From Deltaproteobacteria bacterium (GTDB lineage Bacteria; Myxococcota_A; Polyangia; HGW-17; SLPX01): DNA of 64,000 nt. The notes beneath the pieces are model-generated. The model ran no database searches. It was given only the letters and a program-made list of their open reading frames with translations, and was not told where the DNA came from. Positions 52,578 to 60,004 of the stretch are shown piece after piece. Where the stretch lies: NCBI GenBank assembly GCA_021162935.1, contig JAGGXR010000054.1, forward strand, positions 1-64,000, read 5' to 3'. Each line of letters begins with the position of its first letter. Position 1 is the first letter of the stretch. Both the position numbers and the translations under genes were made by a program.

Positions 52578-52988
52578 TCATCCCTCCTGATTCGAGGTCT
52601 GCAACGACCTGCCTGTGGCGCGTTCGATCATGCCCCGTTGTGTGGCCACGGTCATGAACAGAGCTTCCAGGGTCTCGCGGAACATGGCAAAGCTGGTGTG
52701 CTCGACGGACAACACTTCAACGAGAACGACGTGTTCTCCTTCGAGCCCATAGGCTCCGTAGAGGAGTTCGGTGGCATTGAGTTTCAGCAGGAGTCGGTAC
52801 AGTTCCTTCGGTTCATCGGCCGGTCGATTACAGATATTGATTCTGATGAGGATCACCGGACCGGACAGGGAAACCAGTATGGCCACCTGTTCGGCTTCGT
52901 CCTTGACGATCCACAGATCCGTCTCTACTTCCTCGTAGGGCAGGCCCAGTTCGACGAGGTAGCTTTCGAGGTCTTCTGAGGTTTTCAT
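52578..52988 (-). CDS. YbjN-like protein (type III chaperone fold)
   Basis: 136 residues from ATG 52988, with GGAAAGG upstream. The pattern TSEDLESYLVELGLPYEEVE, strands around WIVKDEA and VILIRINI, then ELYRLLLKLNATELLYGAYGLEG and a last helix fits the YbjN/type III secretion-chaperone-like fold. These proteins usually act as small scaffolds or chaperones. It heads the pspA operon and ends 3 bp before pspA, so a role in PspA assembly or control is likely by context only. Confidence 0.75.
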   Translation of the reverse strand: MKTSEDLESYLVELGLPYEEVETDLWIVKDEAEQVAILVSLSGPVILIRINICNRPADEPKELYRLLLKLNATELLYGAYGLEGEHVVLVEVLSVEHTSFAMFRETLEALFMTVATQRGMIERATGRSLQTSNQEG

Positions 52989-53058
52989 GTGTTCGCCTTT
53001 CCGGCACAAAGGGAAAACCCCTTTGTTTCTTTGTTTTTGCGCCCAGGTGTTTCATAGC

Positions 53059-53087
53059 AATCTATTCTATGTCGGTGTAGAATTCAA
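53059..53087 (-). promoter_or_regulatory. Candidate sigma70 promoter of the YbjN-like/pspA operon
   Basis: On the minus strand, TTGAAT (53082-53087) and TAGATT (53059-53064) are 17 bp apart, each matching four of six consensus bases. It lies 71 bp before the ATG at 52988. No PspF/sigma54-type -24/-12 element was seen. Confidence 0.45.
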
Positions 53088-53140
53088 CGATAACCGGTGG
53101 AGCTTGACCGGGCGGCAAAGTTGAGGTACTGGCCAAATCT

Positions 53141-53902
53141 GTGAAACAACGACAGATGACATACTCGGGTCGGGTGCCTGGGCACGTGGCCATTATCATG
53201 GATGGCAACGGGCGCTGGGCCGAGAGTCAGGGATTGCCTCGCCTTGAAGGGCATCGTCGAGGAGCCAAATCGGTCCGTGAGGTGACCAGGGCCTGCCGGC
53301 GACTCGGTGTGCGCGCCTTGACCCTCTATGCATTTTCCGAGCAAAATTGGTTTCGTCCCAGCAGTGAGGTGGATGCACTGATGACGCTGCTCGGGCAGTA
53401 CATCAGGGGAGAGCGACGGGAGATTCTGGACAACGACATCAGGCTCTCTGCCATCGGCCGGGTGCGCAAGCTGCCCGATGCGGTTCGTCGTCCCCTTGAG
53501 AGCCTCATGGCTGAGTCGGAGAACAATCAGGGCATGGACCTGTGTCTGGCGTTGAGTTACGGCGGTCGCGAGGAAATCGTCGATGCGGTGCGTTCCTTGG
53601 TGACTGCGGCCAGGCTCGGGAAGGTCCAGGAGGGGCAGGTGGATGAATCCCTCATCGCCGAGCACCTGTGGACTTCGCATCTTCCAGCAGTAGATCTGAT
53701 CATTCGCACGAGCGGCGAGTTGCGGCTTTCCAATTTCTTGCTGTGGCATGCTGCATACGCTGAGTTGTATTTTACCGACACACTCTGGCCCAATTTCGGT
53801 GAGACGCAGCTGATCGAAGCTTTTCGCGAGTTCAGCCGCAGGAATCGTCGCTTCGGGAGAGTAGGAGAAACGGTCCCACCTCCGGACGCGGAGGTCCTGT
53901 GA
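53141..53902 (+). CDS. uppS: Undecaprenyl diphosphate synthase
   Basis: 253 residues from GTG 53141; ATG 53156 is equally possible and neither has a strong ribosome binding site. Signatures of cis-prenyltransferases: IIMDGNGRWAESQG, GHRRGAKSVREV, LTLYAFSEQNWFRP, LCLALSYGGREEIVDAV and DLIIRTSGELRLSNFLLWHA (positions about 185-205). It builds the C55 lipid carrier from isopentenyl and farnesyl diphosphates in the cytoplasm. It overlaps cdsA and is followed by dxr, the canonical uppS-cdsA-dxr cluster. Confidence 0.96.
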   Translation: MKQRQMTYSGRVPGHVAIIMDGNGRWAESQGLPRLEGHRRGAKSVREVTRACRRLGVRALTLYAFSEQNWFRPSSEVDALMTLLGQYIRGERREILDNDIRLSAIGRVRKLPDAVRRPLESLMAESENNQGMDLCLALSYGGREEIVDAVRSLVTAARLGKVQEGQVDESLIAEHLWTSHLPAVDLIIRTSGELRLSNFLLWHAAYAELYFTDTLWPNFGETQLIEAFREFSRRNRRFGRVGETVPPPDAEVL

Positions 53903-54720
53903 TGGGTAAGCCTGGCAACCTGACCCTTCGGGTGGTCACGGCGGCGGTTCTTGTGCCCATCGTGCTTTTGTTGATGCTGTGGCATCGCCACGAGGGGTGG
54001 TTTTCGTTGGTCGCTCTGGTCACGGCGATCGGTGCGTCCGAGGTCGTCAACATGGCCGTCCCCTCTCCACGACCGTGGGACAAGTTGCTTGGCGTGGTCG
54101 GGGCGGTGGCTGTCATGGCGAGTATCTATTGGTTGCCATCGGGGCTGGACGCGATCATGGTACTCGCCGGGGTCGTGCTGGGGGTCTGGCTCAGCGTCAT
54201 GTTGCGGCCCGGATCGATCCAAGAAGCGGGAGCACGCGTGTCCGGGCTCTTCACGGCCGTGTTGTATGCCGGCGTTTTGTTTGCTTTCGTTGCTCTGCTC
54301 AAGCGGTTGCCGCAGGGCTGGAAGTGGCTCGTCCTTCTGGCTTCGGTGATCTGGCTGGGAGACACGGGGGCCTATTTCACGGGCAGGGCCTTCGGGAAGC
54401 ATAAGTTGTATCCAACGGTCAGCCCCAAGAAGACGTGGGAGGGCGCCTTCGGTGGACTCGTCTCTAGCCTTGCTGCCGGGGCGGTCGCCGTCCTGTGGTA
54501 TCTGCCTGAACTCCATTGGATGGGCGTTCTGTTCGGTGTGGTGCCGGCAGCCGTTTTCGGACAGGCCGGCGATCTGTGTGAAAGTCTCATCAAGCGGGCG
54601 TACGGGGTGAAAGACTCAGGAAGAATCCTGCCTGGGCACGGAGGTATTTTGGACCGAGTCGATGCCCTGCTGTTCGCTGCTCCCTACCTGTATTTCTATG
54701 CAACCCGATTCGTTGTCTGA
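53902..54720 (+). CDS. cdsA: Phosphatidate cytidylyltransferase (CDP-diglyceride synthase)
   Basis: 272 residues from ATG 53902, with GGAGGT 6 nt upstream, overlapping the uppS stop by one base. About eight membrane helices and the CDS signature near the C-terminus: SLIKRAYGVKDSGRILPGHGGILDRVD (shortened: KDSGRILPGHGGILDR). SPKKTWEGAFGG is a second conserved block. It makes CDP-diacylglycerol, the substrate of the CDP-alcohol transferases encoded at 32802 and perhaps 33609. dxr overlaps its end by 23 bp. Confidence 0.96.
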   Translation: MGKPGNLTLRVVTAAVLVPIVLLLMLWHRHEGWFSLVALVTAIGASEVVNMAVPSPRPWDKLLGVVGAVAVMASIYWLPSGLDAIMVLAGVVLGVWLSVMLRPGSIQEAGARVSGLFTAVLYAGVLFAFVALLKRLPQGWKWLVLLASVIWLGDTGAYFTGRAFGKHKLYPTVSPKKTWEGAFGGLVSSLAAGAVAVLWYLPELHWMGVLFGVVPAAVFGQAGDLCESLIKRAYGVKDSGRILPGHGGILDRVDALLFAAPYLYFYATRFVV

Positions 54721-55891
54721 CCGTCGCCACGAGGCGCACCCTGGTCGCTTGGTGGTCCTCGGGTCCACTGGCGTGCTGGGACGACGCGTCGTGGACCTTG
54801 CTCTGGGCCTTGGTTTCGACGTCGTCGGTTTATCTGCTGGATCGAATATCGAACTGTTGGCCGACCAGATCGCCCGGACAGGCGTCCGCGTTGCATCGGT
54901 CGGGACGGACCAGGATCGCAGGCTGCTGACGGAGCGCTGCTCCTGTGAGGATGTCGGCTGGGGCCATAGCGGGTTGGACCGGCTTGCTTCTTTGACTGCC
55001 GATGCGCTGGTCTTGTGTATTCCGGATATGGTCGGAGTTTTCGCTGCCATGCGATGGATCGAGGCCGGCAAGAAGCTCATCTGTGCCAGCAAGGAAGTGG
55101 CCGTGGCCGCCGGGGCTGTGATGCGGGCCCATGCAGCCGCCAGTGGAGCCGAGATTGTGCCTCTGGATAGTGAACTGACGGCACTGCATCTCCTCCTTGC
55201 CGACCATGGGGCCCAAGTTTCTACGGCCGTTCTGACCGCGTCGGGAGGATCGTTGCTGGGACGCAAGGACCTGGCTTCTGTGACGCCCGCAGACGTTCTG
55301 CGCCACCCGGTTTGGTCCATGGGTCCGAAGGTGTCGGTGGATTCCGCGTCCTTTGTGAACAAGGCCTTCGAAATCGTCATTGCGCATCACCTGCTGGGCC
55401 TTCCTGCACAACGACTTTCTGCGGTGATTCATCCGGAGTGTCGGGTCCACGCGATGGTGGGTCTCGACGACGGCACGTGGCGTTTCCACGTTGCTCCTCC
55501 CACCATGGATTGGGCCATAGCCGCTTGCCTTTCGGGCGTCGCGGCCTGCGAACGGGCACAACCAAAAGACGAGTGGCAGCCGTTCGATGGCGCCCTGTCG
55601 TTCCTTTCCTTGGACCCGCGCGCAGACCGGGCTATGGACCTGGCTCGTGAGGCCATGAACGAGGGAGGCTGTCTGTCCACCTGGCTCAGCGCGGCCGATT
55701 CGGTTGCTGTCGAGGCTTTCCTGTCAGGGACTCTGCCATTTACGTCGATCGTGCCTTGCATCGAGACCACGATGGACGTGGCGACAGCCAAGAGCCTTGG
55801 AGCCTGCACGAGCACGGACGCTGTCATGGACGCCCATCGAGAGGCGACGAATGCAGCCAGGCGCGCAGCGGAGAAACTCGCCCGATCATAG
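54698..55891 (+). CDS. dxr: Divergent 1-deoxy-D-xylulose 5-phosphate reductoisomerase
   Basis: 397 residues from ATG 54698, inside the end of cdsA; no ribosome binding site is clear. The NADPH motif is LGSTGVLGRRV. ASKEVAVAAGAV, PLDSELTALH, LTASGGS, HPVWSMGPKVSVDSASFVNK, FEIVIAHHLLG and IHPECRVHAMV follow the Dxr order, so the family call is firm. Metal ligands Asp and Glu of DSE and Glu of NKxxE are kept. Two features are odd: the His after DSE is Leu, and the block normally reading MRTPI is replaced by TMDWAI. Activity in the MEP isoprenoid pathway is probable but may be altered. The usual neighbour rseP is absent. Confidence 0.88.
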   Translation: MQPDSLSDRRHEAHPGRLVVLGSTGVLGRRVVDLALGLGFDVVGLSAGSNIELLADQIARTGVRVASVGTDQDRRLLTERCSCEDVGWGHSGLDRLASLTADALVLCIPDMVGVFAAMRWIEAGKKLICASKEVAVAAGAVMRAHAAASGAEIVPLDSELTALHLLLADHGAQVSTAVLTASGGSLLGRKDLASVTPADVLRHPVWSMGPKVSVDSASFVNKAFEIVIAHHLLGLPAQRLSAVIHPECRVHAMVGLDDGTWRFHVAPPTMDWAIAACLSGVAACERAQPKDEWQPFDGALSFLSLDPRADRAMDLAREAMNEGGCLSTWLSAADSVAVEAFLSGTLPFTSIVPCIETTMDVATAKSLGACTSTDAVMDAHREATNAARRAAEKLARS

Positions 55892-55949
55892 GAGGCTGTT
55901 CAGATGATGTCCTGCTTACTATGAATCGAAGCCAGTCTGCCAATTCCCC

Positions 55950-55978
55950 TTGAACTTTCCTTTGCCCTCGGATACGTT
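55950..55978 (+). promoter_or_regulatory. Candidate promoter of the Rieske gene
   Basis: TTGAAC (55950-55955), 17 bp, TACGTT (55973-55978), 39 bp before the ATG at 56017. The -10 match is weak. Confidence 0.35.
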
Positions 55979-56016
55979 ACCTCCATCGCGTTTGATTTGA
56001 GGAGCGGCAGTTCGGC

Positions 56017-56544
56017 ATGACAGAAGATGCACACAAAATTCCTGTCAGCGGCGCTGAAGACGACACGGAGGGTACTTCCCGACGCGGCTTTTTAACCCAG
56101 AGTCTGACCATCAGTCTCATCGGGTTGACAGCGGCTGCGGGGGTCTGTCTCTGTGGCGTGAGCGGTTGTCAGCACAGGAAGGCCAATACTCCGGTCATCG
56201 CCCTCGAACATATTCACGTGATGCGGGGACGGCTCAGTCTGGACATCGGAAAAATCGGACCACTCACCAAGGTGGGTGGATCCGCCAAGGTGGTCCTTCC
56301 CCACATGAACGATCAGATCCTCATCGCCCGGTATGCATCGGATGGCTATGCAGCCCTTTCGAATCGATGTACCCACCGAGGCGCCGAAGTGGAGTACGTC
56401 CCAAAGGACCAAGTGCTCCGCTGCGTCAACTATGGCCACTCAGTCTACCGACTCAATGGTTCGGTCTTCCGTGGCCCTGCACCAAGACCTTTGAGGGTCT
56501 ATCGTACGCTGCTGTTCGGGGGAAATCTGGAGGTTTTCCTCTGA
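56017..56544 (+). CDS. Rieske-type iron-sulfur protein with a non-standard second ligand box
   Basis: 175 residues. An N-terminal SRRGFLTQS Tat motif and hydrophobic helix end at a VSGC lipobox-like site, so it is exported folded and may be lipid-anchored. The Rieske fold is clear from CTHRGAEV (first box) and the C-terminal strand GSVFRGPAPRPLRVY. The second box should read CxxHGxxY but reads CVNYGHSVY: the His comes four residues after the Cys and the Gly precedes it. It may bind the [2Fe-2S] cluster in a changed way or not at all. No cytochrome b gene lies beside it. Downstream is the 1.4-kb region without a clear protein gene. Confidence 0.82.
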   Translation: MTEDAHKIPVSGAEDDTEGTSRRGFLTQSLTISLIGLTAAAGVCLCGVSGCQHRKANTPVIALEHIHVMRGRLSLDIGKIGPLTKVGGSAKVVLPHMNDQILIARYASDGYAALSNRCTHRGAEVEYVPKDQVLRCVNYGHSVYRLNGSVFRGPAPRPLRVYRTLLFGGNLEVFL

Positions 56545-56578
56545 GATGACCAGCATCATTCGGCCTTTTTCCCCCGAA
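56515..56578. repeat. 11-bp perfect inverted repeat around the Rieske stop codon
   Basis: TTCGGGGGAAA (56515-56525) and TTTCCCCCGAA (56568-56578) are exact reverse complements, with the stop codon (56542-56544) in the 42-nt loop. No T-run follows, so it is not a classical rho-independent terminator, but it could protect or terminate the transcript. Confidence 0.55.
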
Positions 56579-57032
56579 ACCTGATCGGGCATGGGGCCCG
56601 TCTGTCCCCAACAACATTATGGATTCCTTTTATTCGGGAGCATTCGGCTGTCGGGTATCCAATCGGACGTGACGATCGAAGGAACGATGCGTCGCCACGC
56701 CACGAGATCTCAGAGGATGCGGAGGAGAGCCATCTTTTGCGGATCCCGTCTACGACAAGACGCGTACGCCTCATTTCGGGACCCTGGCAACTCATGGTTG
56801 CCACAGCCACCATTCCATTTCGTTGCCTTGCACGAGCCACGTCTCCCATCCTGGTCAGCAAGTCTCTGGTTCGGTCTCGAATGGATGGGTCTGGTGCGTC
56901 TGATCGTAGGTCGTCTTTGACTTGGTCGGGCGACAATGTTTTGGTTCGATTGGACAATACAATCGGTAGAAAGCAAAGGAATGCGCCGGCGGCGATTGGC
57001 TCAACAAAATGCGCTCATCACAACCTACATAT
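56579..57032. other. Region without a convincing gene
   Basis: Open frames on both strands reach 100-130 codons, but their composition (Arg, Ser, Pro) and missing ribosome binding sites make them unlikely genes. I recognise no mobile element remnant. Confidence 0.5.
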
Positions 57033-57062
57033 TTGAGTTGCATTGCACGTATATGGCATTAT
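57033..57062 (+). promoter_or_regulatory. Candidate promoter of the structured RNA
   Basis: TTGAGT (57033-57038), 18 bp, CATTAT (57057-57062). An overlapping TATATG (57050-57055) could serve as the -10 instead, placing the start near 57062. Either way transcription would start at the edge of the folded region. Confidence 0.35.
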
Positions 57063-57300
57063 GGAGCCCTCTTGGGAGGGGGCGCTGGGAACCGGCCGCC
57101 CCTGTCAGTTTCCGGAAGTTGGGCGCCGCGGCTCCGTCGTCCAAGCATCAAGGCTTTGTTGTCCCGCTCCTTCGGTCGTGAACACGCAGGGCCGCTGACG
57201 GCGGTCAGGCGCCTTCTTCGTACGCATAGAGCGGTTGGCAACAGTGGGGAAGCCAGGCACGGCGCGCACGAATCAAAGGGGGCGGCGTGCGCTGGATCGA
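57063..57300 (+). ncRNA. Candidate structured non-coding RNA
   Basis: Three nested or adjacent helices can be drawn. Helix 1: GGAGCC (57063-57068) with GGCTCC (57130-57135), enclosing further G/C-rich pairing. Helix 2: GGCTT-TGTTG-tc-CCGCTC (57152-57169) with GAGCGG-ttgg-CAACA-gtgggg-AAGCC (57229-57254), 16 pairs interrupted by bulges, capped by CCGC/GCGG. Helix 3: GCGCACG (57264-57270) with CGTGCGC (57286-57292). No protein-like frame crosses it, and a promoter-like sequence precedes it. The long bulged helix 2 recalls 6S RNA in style, but I cannot assign a family: RNase P, tmRNA and SRP signatures are absent. The 3' end is uncertain. Confidence 0.4.
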
Positions 57301-57345
57301 TGTATCAAGCGGGAGAAACCTCAATCGTCGGGTCGATCTCCTAAA

Positions 57346-57953
57346 AAAACCAGCAAGTGATCGTAAGGATGGGGTAGAGGCTCTGACGGGGCCAGGACAT
57401 CTTCACCCAATGCGTGAAAAATGAGGAAGAGGCATGCCACGACGCTCCGCTTTGTGACAAGTGCCTGCACGGACGAGGGTTCTGTGCGCTATTCCTATCC
57501 GTCATTCGCGCCCGACTCAAAAAACTTACTGTTGTAGGCTCCCTTTTGGCCAGGCCGTCCAACGCTCTTCGGGCGTAGATCCTTCCCATCGGAACTCTTC
57601 ACCCAGGCAACAGCCACCTCGAAAGCGGCTGCAGGGCGCAGCTGTGCCTTGCCCGGTCACGCAGCAACCAACGAATTCGGAAACTGGGCCATTTTTGCGC
57701 CCCTACGACCCACTGACCCGCGTTTTGGCGCCACAATTTCTGTCCGTCTCCAGTGTTTTTCCCACATCTGGACACTTCTTGCTTCTTTGCCCCTTATCTG
57801 GTTACCCCATGACCCGACGACCCGACGATTGAGGAAAAACGATCGTCCTTGACCGGACGCCGCCGTATGGTAGCATTCCGCAAAAGAACGTTTGTGCATG
57901 CTATCATTTTTGCGACAGAGCTTCGAAGAGACGCGATGTTGCCGGAGGTGTCG
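57346..57953. other. Region without a recognised gene before the aminotransferase
   Basis: About 600 bp in which I see no gene, insertion sequence or repeat. A short hairpin GACGAT...ATCGTC lies near 57825-57848. The frame of the aminotransferase is open from 57849, but the ribosome binding site points to the ATG at 57954. Confidence 0.5.
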
Positions 57954-59216
57954 ATGCCGATTTCCCAGCAGGTTCAGAATCAGATGAAGGGGGCTTCCTG
58001 GATTCGTCGAATGTTCGAGCAGGGAGTGGAATTGAAGAAGAAGTACGGAGAGCGGAGTGTCTTCGATCTGACGCTCGGCAATCCGATGGTCGAGCCGCCG
58101 GCGTCGTTTCGTGCGGCCCTGCGTGAGGCGGTCGAAGGAGATGTGGTGGGTGCGCATCGGTACATGCCGAACATCGGATACGAGGCGACACGGGCGGCCG
58201 TGGCGCGATCTCTTGCAGGCGACATGGGGGTTGCGCTATCGGCAAGCCGTGTGGTGATGACCGTGGGCGCGGCCAGTGCCTTGAACGTCGTGTTGAAGTC
58301 GTTGCTGAATCCGGGTGAAGAGGTGATCGTGTTGGCGCCTTTCTTTCCGGAGTATCGGTTCTACGTGGAGAATCATGGCGGGAAGATGGTCGTCGTCGGG
58401 ACGAGTGAGCAATTCGATCTCGACGTGGAGATGATAGCTGCTGCCATGAATGACAGGACTAAGGCCATTATCGTCAATTCGCCGAATAACCCAACGGGTG
58501 TGATATATGGGGCGGAATCGTTTAGAAAACTGAACGAATATTTGGAGGATCACCGGCGAAGGACAGGACGGACTGTTTACGTGGTGTCCGATGAGCCCTA
58601 TCGAAAAATTGTGTACGAGACACGGCGGTCACCGTCCCCTCTGGCGTATTGTCGGGACACGGTTTTGTGCAGTTCGCATTCCAAGGATCTGGCGATTCCG
58701 GGAGAACGGATCGGGTTCGCTGTGGTCGGGCCTGACGTGGAAGACGGGGAGCTGCTGCTGAACGCGATGGCGTTCAACGTGCGGACGCTCGGATTCGTCA
58801 ATGCGCCGGCCCTGATGCAGCGGGTCGTTGCAGGGCTGCAGGACGACAGCGTGTCGGTGGATTGGTATCGGGAGAAGAGAGATCGGCTGTATCAGGCGTT
58901 GGTCGGGGCGGGGTACGATTGTCGGCTTCCCGGCGGTGCCTTCTATTTTTTTCCGAAGTGTCCCATCGAAGATGATGTAGAATTCGTCCGGCGGCTGGCT
59001 GAGCGCAGGGTACTGGCGGTCCCGGGCAGTGGCTTTGGGGTCCCGGGATATTTCCGGTTGTCCTATTGCTGTGAGGACTGGACCGTGGATGGAGCCATAC
59101 CGATTCTGGAGGAATTAGGAGGCCTTGGCGGCAAGTCTGTTGGTGCAGCCACGAAAGCGACGAAGGGAGTCTCCCAGACTGCAGGAGATCTTCGTCCGGG
59201 TTTTCCCTTGAATTGA
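57954..59216 (+). CDS. PLP-dependent class I/II aminotransferase
   Basis: 420 residues from ATG 57954, preceded by GGAGGT. Conserved blocks: LTLGNPMVEPP, RYMPNIGYEATR, VGAASALNVVLKSLL, VNSPNNPTGV, VSDEPYRKIVY and the PLP-lysine site SSHSKDLAIPGERIGF, then a Gly-rich C-terminal FRLSYCCEDW. It belongs to fold type I aminotransferases of the AspC/AlaT kind; the amino acid substrate cannot be told. The tail after about 385 (Gly/Ala/Thr) is longer than usual. It ends in a short direct repeat shared with the leader of the next gene. Confidence 0.9.
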   Translation: MPISQQVQNQMKGASWIRRMFEQGVELKKKYGERSVFDLTLGNPMVEPPASFRAALREAVEGDVVGAHRYMPNIGYEATRAAVARSLAGDMGVALSASRVVMTVGAASALNVVLKSLLNPGEEVIVLAPFFPEYRFYVENHGGKMVVVGTSEQFDLDVEMIAAAMNDRTKAIIVNSPNNPTGVIYGAESFRKLNEYLEDHRRRTGRTVYVVSDEPYRKIVYETRRSPSPLAYCRDTVLCSSHSKDLAIPGERIGFAVVGPDVEDGELLLNAMAFNVRTLGFVNAPALMQRVVAGLQDDSVSVDWYREKRDRLYQALVGAGYDCRLPGGAFYFFPKCPIEDDVEFVRRLAERRVLAVPGSGFGVPGYFRLSYCCEDWTVDGAIPILEELGGLGGKSVGAATKATKGVSQTAGDLRPGFPLN

Positions 59217-59243
59217 AGTGCATCGGTTCTCCCTTGAATTGAA
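59205..59243. repeat. 13-bp direct repeat at the end of the aminotransferase gene
   Basis: CCCTTGAATTGAA occurs at 59205-59217 and 59231-59243. The first copy includes the aminotransferase stop codon (TGA 59214-59216); the second lies in the leader of the Thg1-like gene. It probably arose by a small tandem duplication of 26 bp. Confidence 0.6.
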
Positions 59244-59260
59244 ATCAGTCGTAGGCTAAG

Positions 59261-59974
59261 ATGTGCCTGATGCATTCGGATCTGGACAAGCACTTTGGCG
59301 CCTTCGAGTTGTTCGGCTCGGAAACACTCCTTCGTGGATTTTTGAGGGTGGGCCGCGTTGTGGTGATGGATAGCGGCGGGCTGGACGAGCAACTTAGGGG
59401 AAAGCAACCCGTTGGGATGGACTTTGCGAAGTTGCTCGTGAAGACCGGCGCGCACCTGCTTTCGCGTTGTGGCGACGTGATTTTTGGTGTGGCGGACGCG
59501 CGTGAGATTTCCGTTGTCATGGCCGGTATCGATGAGGAGGGGGTCGATCCGCGGGGCAAAGACCTGTTGTGTCGGCTGACCAGCGAGGCGTCCGGGAAGT
59601 TTTCGAGTCTGGCGGGGGTGGTAGCGTCCTTTGAGACGAAGGTGTACGAGTTTCCCGCAGCGGATCTGGTTGGTCGGTATCTGGAGTGGCGTCAGGCGAC
59701 AAATGACGAGTGGGTGCTGGATCGGTATCTCAAGGCGTTTGCCGCCGGAGACGATGGGGTGGACTCGGTACCCACCTCTGAGTTCGGCCGTGAGGAAAAG
59801 ATTGAAATATTGAGTCAGCACGGGGTTGATTTTGCCGAGGTGCCGGCCTGGCAGCGTCTTGGAGTGGGGCTTTTTTGGCAGGCAGGCGTGGGAGACGGAG
59901 AACCGAGTTTGGTTGTGGATACGGAATTGCCTGAGGGGCCTGCCTACAGGGAATACTTAGCAAACCACATCTAG
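59261..59974 (+). CDS. Degenerate Thg1-like (tRNA-His guanylyltransferase-like) protein
   Basis: 237 residues, the length of bacterial Thg1-like 3'-5' polymerases. Homology is visible in FGAFELFGSETLL near the start, the region of GDVIFGVADAREISVVM, SGKFSSLAGVVASF, LVGRYLEWRQ and, most strikingly, EILSQHGVDFAEVPAWQRLGVGLFW (residues about 182-206). Functional residues look eroded: the RxDGRxF block reads VVMDSGGLDE (Asp37 kept), the SDEIS metal motif reads AREIS (Arg81 for Asp), and the RNA-contacting HxxN motif after the WRQ block is lost. It may be an inactive tRNA-binding relative. It follows the aminotransferase by 44 bp. Confidence 0.65.
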   Translation: MCLMHSDLDKHFGAFELFGSETLLRGFLRVGRVVVMDSGGLDEQLRGKQPVGMDFAKLLVKTGAHLLSRCGDVIFGVADAREISVVMAGIDEEGVDPRGKDLLCRLTSEASGKFSSLAGVVASFETKVYEFPAADLVGRYLEWRQATNDEWVLDRYLKAFAAGDDGVDSVPTSEFGREEKIEILSQHGVDFAEVPAWQRLGVGLFWQAGVGDGEPSLVVDTELPEGPAYREYLANHI

Positions 59975-60004
59975 AGATTTTTTCGTATCGATAGGGGGGA
60001 ATCG

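Noticed and set aside
56556-56957. 133-codon minus-strand frame after the Rieske gene.
   Set aside because: No ribosome binding site, no domain, and a composition like translated non-coding DNA.
57063-57300. RNase P RNA, tmRNA or SRP RNA as identity of the structured region.
   Set aside because: I could not find GAGGAAAGTCC (RNase P), a tRNA-like end with tag-peptide frame (tmRNA) or the SRP apical loop.
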